Source: Deltaproteobacteria bacterium (GTDB lineage: Bacteria; Myxococcota_A; Polyangia; JACPQR01). From it: DNA of 41,543 nucleotides. The position numbers and the translations under genes are program-made. The notes beneath the pieces were generated by a model. It ran no database searches and was not told the origin of the DNA. It worked only from the letters and a program-made list of their open reading frames with translations. The stretch covers positions 1 to 41,543 of the forward strand of contig JACPQR010000016.1 of NCBI GenBank assembly GCA_016190375.1, written 5' to 3'. Shown one piece after another: positions 37,407 through 41,543 of this stretch; position 1 is the stretch's first letter, and each line of letters begins with the position of its first letter.

Positions 37407-38048
37407 ATGCGCTGGCCCGTACTTCCCGTGTGGCTCGTGTTGCTCCAGGCGCCGATCGCCCTTGCCCAGGACGAGCGGCCGGTCCTGACGAACCAGGGCC
37501 AGGCCTACCAGGGCGTGACGCCCGGGACGCCCAACCCGCCGCCGCGGATCCGGGTGGGTCGGAGCCGCCGCCGGCCCGTGGTCACCTGGCCGGGGTTCCA
37601 GGTCTCCGCCCAGGGCAGCCGGATCTTCGTCCAGACCTCGCAGCCCGTGGCCATCCAGGGCATCGCGGGACCGAGCCGGCTGGTCTACCGGCTTGCTGGT
37701 TTCGTGATCTCGACCAGGAACAACCGGAACCCCCTGGTCACGGCGCATTTCAACACGCCAGTCACGTCGGCCTACCTGCGCAGGCGAGGAAGGGACGTCG
37801 AGCTCGTGATCGAGCTGCGCGCTCAGGTGGAGCCGATGATCTCCAACTCGCCCGGGGAAAACGGCCTTCAGTTCGTCTTCTTCGAGTTCCCGTCCGGCGA
37901 CTGGCTGCCCGCGGGCCCGCCGCCCGTCGCGGAGCCGTCCCGCATGCGGCTGCGCTCGTCGGTCTCGGTCTCGCCCTCGTCGGGCGAGTCGCCGGAGCCG
38001 ACTCGGGGCTCGGAGGAGCACCACCAGCCGGTCGGTCCGACACCGTAA
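37407..38048 (+). CDS. Exported AMIN-domain-like protein
   Basis: A 213-aa protein with a signal peptide (LPVWLVLLQAPIALAQ), a Pro-rich linker, and an AMIN-like beta domain at about 60-160 (FQVSAQGSRIFVQTSQPVAI, LVYRLAGFVISTRNNRNPL, VTSAYLRRRGRDVELVIEL). AMIN domains localise periplasmic proteins to peptidoglycan or the envelope. The last 40 residues are a Ser/Pro/Glu-rich tail whose codons show strong GC3, then a stop at 38048. The LptD-like gene follows in another frame with no start codon (see 38045-39709), so the two may really be one gene broken by a frameshift. Confidence 0.7.
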   Translation: MRWPVLPVWLVLLQAPIALAQDERPVLTNQGQAYQGVTPGTPNPPPRIRVGRSRRRPVVTWPGFQVSAQGSRIFVQTSQPVAIQGIAGPSRLVYRLAGFVISTRNNRNPLVTAHFNTPVTSAYLRRRGRDVELVIELRAQVEPMISNSPGENGLQFVFFEFPSGDWLPAGPPPVAEPSRMRLRSSVSVSPSSGESPEPTRGSEEHHQPVGPTP

Positions 38049-39709
38049 CCTTCCGAGCCTCCTCGCTCGCGATCGACGAGGGCAGCCTGACGTTCGATGG
38101 CGCGCTGCTGCGCCTCGGCGCGCTCACGCTCTCGGCGGAAGCCCTTCGCCTCTCCGAAGGCACCGTGCTGGCCCGCAATGCCTGGGTCACGACCTGCGCC
38201 TGTCAGCCCCCGCTCTGGCGCATCGAGGCCCGGCGCCTGCGCCTCACGAGCGACGGTGACATCCGGCTCATCTCGCCGGTCGTCCGCGTCGGGCAGGTGC
38301 CGTTGCTCTGGTTGCCCGCCCTCCTGGTCCGCACGGGGCGCCGTCCTGGGCTCCTGCCCCCCCGCTTCGAGTGGCGCGGCGAGGAGGGCTTCCTGGCCGG
38401 CCTCGGCCTGACCGCCCCTGTCGGGTCCGAGGACATCGAAGTCGGCCTGGCCGGCCAGACCCACGGCCCTCCCGAGGCCCGCATCGGCGCCGAGGGCCCA
38501 TGGCTCCGGGGCGCAGCGACGGCCAGGAGCGATGGCGTCCTCACGCACGGCGCCCTCGTGACCGGTTCCCCGGCGCGCCTCCTCGCTCGATGGGACCTCG
38601 CCTCGACGCCCGAGATCCGCTCGAGGCGCGCGACCAGCGTCGAGGCCGTCGCTCTGCGCCCCCGGCCGCTCGACGCCTTCGCCGCCGCTTCGACGAGCGG
38701 GCTGTCCGTGGCATCCGGCGCATCGCTTCGCCAGACCGCCACGGACGGCCGCCTCGCGATCGCCGGTGCGCTCCCCTCGCTCCGGATCTTCACGGACCCG
38801 CTGCTCGTCGGCGGGCGTGGTTTGTTCGACGTGCGATTGCTCGCCGATCGGCGGATCCCCTCCGAGACCCTCAGGGCATCGCTGTCGCCACGCTTCGAGC
38901 TCGGGCTCCCCGTCTGGCCGCTCGCGATCAGGGCGGCCGGGCGCGTGGAAGCGACCGGGTGGCGCGGGCCGCTCCTCGGACGCCGCGGAACGGCGCGGCT
39001 GGCCGCCGTGACGGGCGCATCGGTCGCGCTCCCGCTCCAGCGACGCTGGGGAGATGTCGTGCACGAGATCGTGCCGGCAGCAGGCGCGTCGCTGACGGCC
39101 ATCCCGCTCTTCGATGGACCCTTCCCACCGCGCATCGACGACCTCGACGCGCCCGCCGAGGGGCCTCGAGCCGAGGCCACGCTCGCGTCGACCTTCTCCC
39201 GGGCCGGCGGCGACGAGCTCGTCTCGGCGCAGCTCGGCGCCCTCGTCGCACCTCGAAACGACCTCGGGTTGGCTTTCCTCCGGCTCGGCGCGCCGACAGG
39301 CCCGCTCGAGCTGGACGGGACGCTGGCGCTCGACCTCGCGCGCAAGGACTGGACCTCCCACGCCTCGGCCGCCCTTCGCGTCGGGCGATCGCTCGTCGGA
39401 GTCGAGCACGCGCACCTCTCCGAGGGCCGCTCGCTCCTGTCGAGCGGCCGCGCGGAGCCGACCGAGCTCGCCGTCCAGGATCGGCCCGTCACACCCGCCG
39501 ACCTCGCCGCCGCGCGCGTCGCCCTCGCGCTCGGGCGCTGGCAGCTCGGTGCCCAGGCGTGGGTCGACCTCGACTCGCGGGGCGTCGCCGCTGTCGAAGG
39601 CTCGATCGAGTGGGCATCGGCCTGCGGTTGCCTGACGCTGGGCTTGAGGACGGTGACCTGGGCCGGTCGCGAGCTGCCGGACGTCCGCGCGATCGTGTCG
39701 GTGGACTAG
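38045..39709 (+). CDS. LptD/OstA-like outer-membrane protein (start unresolved; probable frameshift)
   Basis: About 555 visible codons. The N-terminal part (SLAIDEGSLTFDGALLRLG, CQPPLWRIEARRLRL, VPLLWLPALLVRTGRRPGLL) resembles the LptA-like beta-jellyroll and the following barrel start of LptD, which inserts LPS in the outer membrane; the rest is beta-rich with alternating hydrophobic and charged residues. In this frame no ATG, GTG or TTG lies between about 37600 and 38045; the first is a GTG inside the domain at 38165. A hydrophobic segment upstream (37940-38010) looks like a signal peptide but lacks a start. A one-base shift would join it to the AMIN gene. Coordinates begin where coding-like sequence starts. 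Confidence 0.6.
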   Translation, partial: VTFRASSLAIDEGSLTFDGALLRLGALTLSAEALRLSEGTVLARNAWVTTCACQPPLWRIEARRLRLTSDGDIRLISPVVRVGQVPLLWLPALLVRTGRRPGLLPPRFEWRGEEGFLAGLGLTAPVGSEDIEVGLAGQTHGPPEARIGAEGPWLRGAATARSDGVLTHGALVTGSPARLLARWDLASTPEIRSRRATSVEAVALRPRPLDAFAAASTSGLSVASGASLRQTATDGRLAIAGALPSLRIFTDPLLVGGRGLFDVRLLADRRIPSETLRASLSPRFELGLPVWPLAIRAAGRVEATGWRGPLLGRRGTARLAAVTGASVALPLQRRWGDVVHEIVPAAGASLTAIPLFDGPFPPRIDDLDAPAEGPRAEATLASTFSRAGGDELVSAQLGALVAPRNDLGLAFLRLGAPTGPLELDGTLALDLARKDWTSHASAALRVGRSLVGVEHAHLSEGRSLLSSGRAEPTELAVQDRPVTPADLAAARVALALGRWQLGAQAWVDLDSRGVAAVEGSIEWASACGCLTLGLRTVTWAGRELPDVRAIVSVD

Positions 39710-39753
39710 CTGCTCCGACAAGAGCCCGAAGGCGACGGCGGGGACGTCCACAT

Positions 39754-40725
39754 CTACTCGGCCTCATCGGCCCTGGTCAGGGGCCCGAGGACGACCGAGT
39801 CGGCCACCACCGAGCCAGTACGCTCGAATCTCGAGTAACGACCGTCGCAATCGAGATCGCCGGTGGCGCGCGCCACGAACGACTTCTCGTCCTGTGCGAT
39901 CTCCAGCTCGTAGGAGTAGCGAACTGGAGCCTCGGGCCAGAAGTCGATGGCGGTCCAACCCGGGTCGGGCGTCGTGGGCCATGGGATGGGGCCGCATGGC
40001 GGCGTGGCCGGCGTCCTCGGGGGGCGCGGCGGCATCCGGTGAACGATCCCGACTCCCCCAGGACCCGCGCGCTCCGACCCGTGATAAACGACAGTCCTGC
40101 GTGCGATCGCGTTGACCCCGGCCTCGGGCTCGCTAGACCCGAAGAGGCTCTCGAAGTCCTGCACGGCCGCGAGGGGGCTTCCCGCGAGGCGCAGCGAGGC
40201 CTGATGGCGGAAGCAGGCCTGCACGGGCTGGCACTCCAACAGGTTCGCCCCTCGGAGACCTCCATCGCAGGAACGCTCCCGGATGCCTGCCAGGCAAGCG
40301 CCGGCCTCGTGGAGCGTGACCGCGCAACCCCGCAGGTGCTCGAACATGTCCGGTTCGCAGCCGCCCAGGTCGTCAAGCCCGATGACGAACGTGCTGCCGT
40401 CCGAGCAGGTCACGCTCCTCGGACGCCCGCCGACGCGCCGGAGCCAGGAGCATGCACGAGATCCTCGTTCGGACAGGCTCGCGAGCGGGCCGGTGCCATC
40501 GATTCCCGGCGCCCGAATCCCGGCCAAGCGCGAGCTCACGGCCGCGGCGACCTCGGGGCTTGTCGGCCCCGTGGGCGGGGCAGCCTCCGGCCGAGGCTCG
40601 GGCGCCATCGGGGGCGCCGCCGGCGAGGCGACTCCAGCGCGTGCCGGTGCCGACCGGCGCGAGCTGCCGCATGCGGTGAGGAGCGCGGCAAGGAACAGGG
40701 CGAGTCTGGCGGTCATCCGGGGCAC
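39754..40725 (-). CDS. Lipoprotein with pilin-like C-terminal half
   Basis: A 323-aa lipoprotein: ALFLAALLTAC (Cys19) then an Ala/Pro linker to about 65. The middle part is Cys-rich (12 Cys between 92 and 170), including CEPDMFEHLRGCAVTLHEAG. The C-terminal part (about 255-315), GWTAIDFWPEAPVRYSYELE and FVARATGDLDCDGRYSRFER, resembles the globular domain of myxobacterial type IV pilin-like proteins, with a closing disulfide-type Cys. Function unknown; a surface or secretion role is inferred. The first ATG overlaps the gene upstream by 13 bases. Confidence 0.68.
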   Translation of the reverse strand: MPRMTARLALFLAALLTACGSSRRSAPARAGVASPAAPPMAPEPRPEAAPPTGPTSPEVAAAVSSRLAGIRAPGIDGTGPLASLSERGSRACSWLRRVGGRPRSVTCSDGSTFVIGLDDLGGCEPDMFEHLRGCAVTLHEAGACLAGIRERSCDGGLRGANLLECQPVQACFRHQASLRLAGSPLAAVQDFESLFGSSEPEAGVNAIARRTVVYHGSERAGPGGVGIVHRMPPRPPRTPATPPCGPIPWPTTPDPGWTAIDFWPEAPVRYSYELEIAQDEKSFVARATGDLDCDGRYSRFERTGSVVADSVVLGPLTRADEAE

Positions 40726-40904
40726 GGCGCCTCTGGGAGGGCGAAGCGAAGCTCGACGGCGGGATCGCCGCGCTCCTGCTCCTCGAGCCGCCGCTCGATG
40801 CGGCTTCGGGCCTCGCCGGCCGCGACCCGCTCGCCGTCGGTCGTGGCACCGGCGAGAAGCGCCTCGATGAGCCGGAGCTCCTCGATCAGCCTGGCTTCGT
40901 CCAT
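40713..40904 (-). pseudogene. Truncated small conserved protein
   Basis: A 63-aa frame starting MDEARLIEELRLIEALLAGA and ending VELRFALPEAPCPG. From memory it resembles the N-terminal half of a conserved family of about 110-130 aa that continues after R-F-(S/A)-L-P-D with a W-S-R-x-L-F motif. Here the gene stops in the overlap with the lipoprotein gene, so the C-terminal half is missing. It may be a truncated relic or a shortened protein. Family recognition is uncertain. Confidence 0.45.
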
Positions 40905-41137
40905 CGAGGTCGACCGAGTAGCACGGATGTCGCGGCCACCGCCACGGCAGCCGCGACCAGCGCCCCGGCGGCGGTTTGAGCGGGGCCTCGCGCGTCAGAG
41001 AAGCTCGATGAGCTGCTCCACTGTGAGGCCCGCGCTCCCGGCGGGCTGAGCACTTGGAGGGGCCGGACTGACCACGCAGCGGCGCAGCGGTCGCGGCAAA
41101 CTGGCCACGCCCACCCGCCCGTGTTTACATCTCGGGC
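40905..41137. other. Intergenic region, no gene recognised
   Basis: About 230 bases between the small minus-strand gene and the last plus-strand gene. On the minus strand a short frame ends in SAGLTVEQLIELL with a stop at 40998-41000, like the tail of a lost gene, but no start is found. A TTTACAT sequence precedes the ATG at 41138. Confidence 0.4.
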
Positions 41138-41543
41138 ATGCGCCCCCGAGCCCTCCCCGCAAGGCGCCCGAATCCGGGACCCGCTCGCGTCCCGCCGGGC
41201 CGACCCGACCGCCGCGCCGACCAGCGTGTTGACATCGCCGCCGCCGCCCCCGACGCGCCGCTGCACGACCCGATTCCGGCCCGCCCGTCTGCTCCGACCG
41301 CGCTCGCGGCCTGGGCGAGGGGGCTTCTGGGCCAGATCCACGGCATCGAGGACCGGATCGGCCTCGACTTCTACCGGATCGGGCAGAGGCTGCGGGAGCT
41401 TTCGGACAGGAACGTCTACGGGGCGCTCGGCTTCTCGAGCTTCGGCCAGCTCCTCGAGGCCCACGGGGTGATGAGCCGTTTCTGGGCGACCCAGCTCATC
41501 CGCATCTCGGTCGAGTACAGCCCGGCGCAGGCGCGCACCCTGG
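41138..41543 (+). CDS. Hypothetical protein, N-terminal part (runs off the window)
   Basis: A plus-strand frame with no stop before the window end (135 codons). The first 60 residues are Pro/Arg/Ala-rich, so the true start could be later. From about residue 70 a conserved-looking helical domain appears: GLLGQIHGIEDRIGLDFYRI, GQRLRELSDRNVYGALGF, SFGQLLEAHGVMSRF, ATQLIRISVEYS. It resembles N-terminal helical domains seen in some myxobacterial hypothetical proteins; no catalytic motif is visible. ATG 41138 is the first in-frame start after a non-coding stretch. Confidence 0.55.
   Translation, partial: MRPRALPARRPNPGPARVPPGRPDRRADQRVDIAAAAPDAPLHDPIPARPSAPTALAAWARGLLGQIHGIEDRIGLDFYRIGQRLRELSDRNVYGALGFSSFGQLLEAHGVMSRFWATQLIRISVEYSPAQARTL

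Noticed and set aside
37361..38044. Upstream in-frame extension of the LptD-like frame to ATG 37361
   Set aside because: It runs out of frame through the whole AMIN-like gene, and its composition (Arg/Gly/Pro/Ala) is that of a shadow frame.
40886..41464. 192-codon minus-strand open frame at the right end
   Set aside because: It overlaps a plus-strand frame with a better-looking conserved helical domain; only a short Ala-rich hydrophobic stretch near its end looks protein-like.

Overview
This window looks like a chromosome segment of a high-GC Gram-negative bacterium. The best guess is a myxobacterium-like member of the Myxococcota (Sandaracinus/Polyangia type). Reasons are the third-position GC bias, many lipoproteins with long Asp/Ser linkers, MopE-type metal-binding repeats, paired TonB proteins, an ECF sigma factor with an unusual Hsp70 cluster, a roadblock/LC7-like protein, and an LptD-like outer-membrane protein. 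The assignment is inferred from gene content; no rRNA or marker gene is present.

Left part (1-12.6 kb): the 5' part of an HNH-endonuclease-type gene (minus strand), a gap with a transposase remnant, a MazE/MazF-type toxin-antitoxin pair, a VWA-type lipoprotein, a duplicated Cys-rich lipoprotein, an XRE regulator, a MopE-repeat lipoprotein and an EamA transporter. Then come thioredoxin and a tetrapyrrole operon (133-aa protein, HemX-like protein, hemA, hemC), followed by a roadblock-like gene divergent from an ArsA/GET3-type ATPase.

Second part (12.8-20 kb, minus strand): a two-gene operon of a PPC-domain lipoprotein and a zincin-like lipoprotein, then a two-gene operon of TonB-like proteins. 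The TonB pair is bracketed by two copies of a 102-bp hairpin-bearing repeat (17159-17260 and 19906-20007). A Nudix hydrolase and the selenocysteine tRNA (selC) follow.

Mobile part (20.6-26.8 kb): a 6.2-kb integrated element sits in the 3' half of selC, bounded by perfect 67-bp direct repeats (20526-20592 and 26765-26831). It carries a tyrosine integrase, two paralogous HTH proteins (one leading a primase-polymerase/helicase gene, one leading the integrase), a small-terminase-like HTH protein, a possible toxin-antitoxin pair, a two-helix membrane protein and an unknown protein. It has no virion, lysis or conjugation genes. It resembles a satellite or mini-integrative element and is the best candidate for an undescribed system.

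Right part (26.8-41.5 kb): an SMP-30/gluconolactonase-like lipoprotein, two near-perfect hairpins, and a tight plus-strand cluster: ECF sigma factor, helical-repeat protein, degenerate J-domain-like protein, an 875-aa Hsp70, a second helical-repeat protein, a PHP/DUF3604-type protein and a CDP-alcohol phosphatidyltransferase. An AMIN-like gene follows, then an LptD-like gene with no usable start codon (probable frameshift). A pilin-like lipoprotein, a truncated small gene and the start of another gene close the window.

A pattern across the window: at least eight genes have a TAnnnT -10-like hexamer 6-9 nt before the start codon, most without a Shine-Dalgarno sequence, suggesting frequent leaderless transcription.
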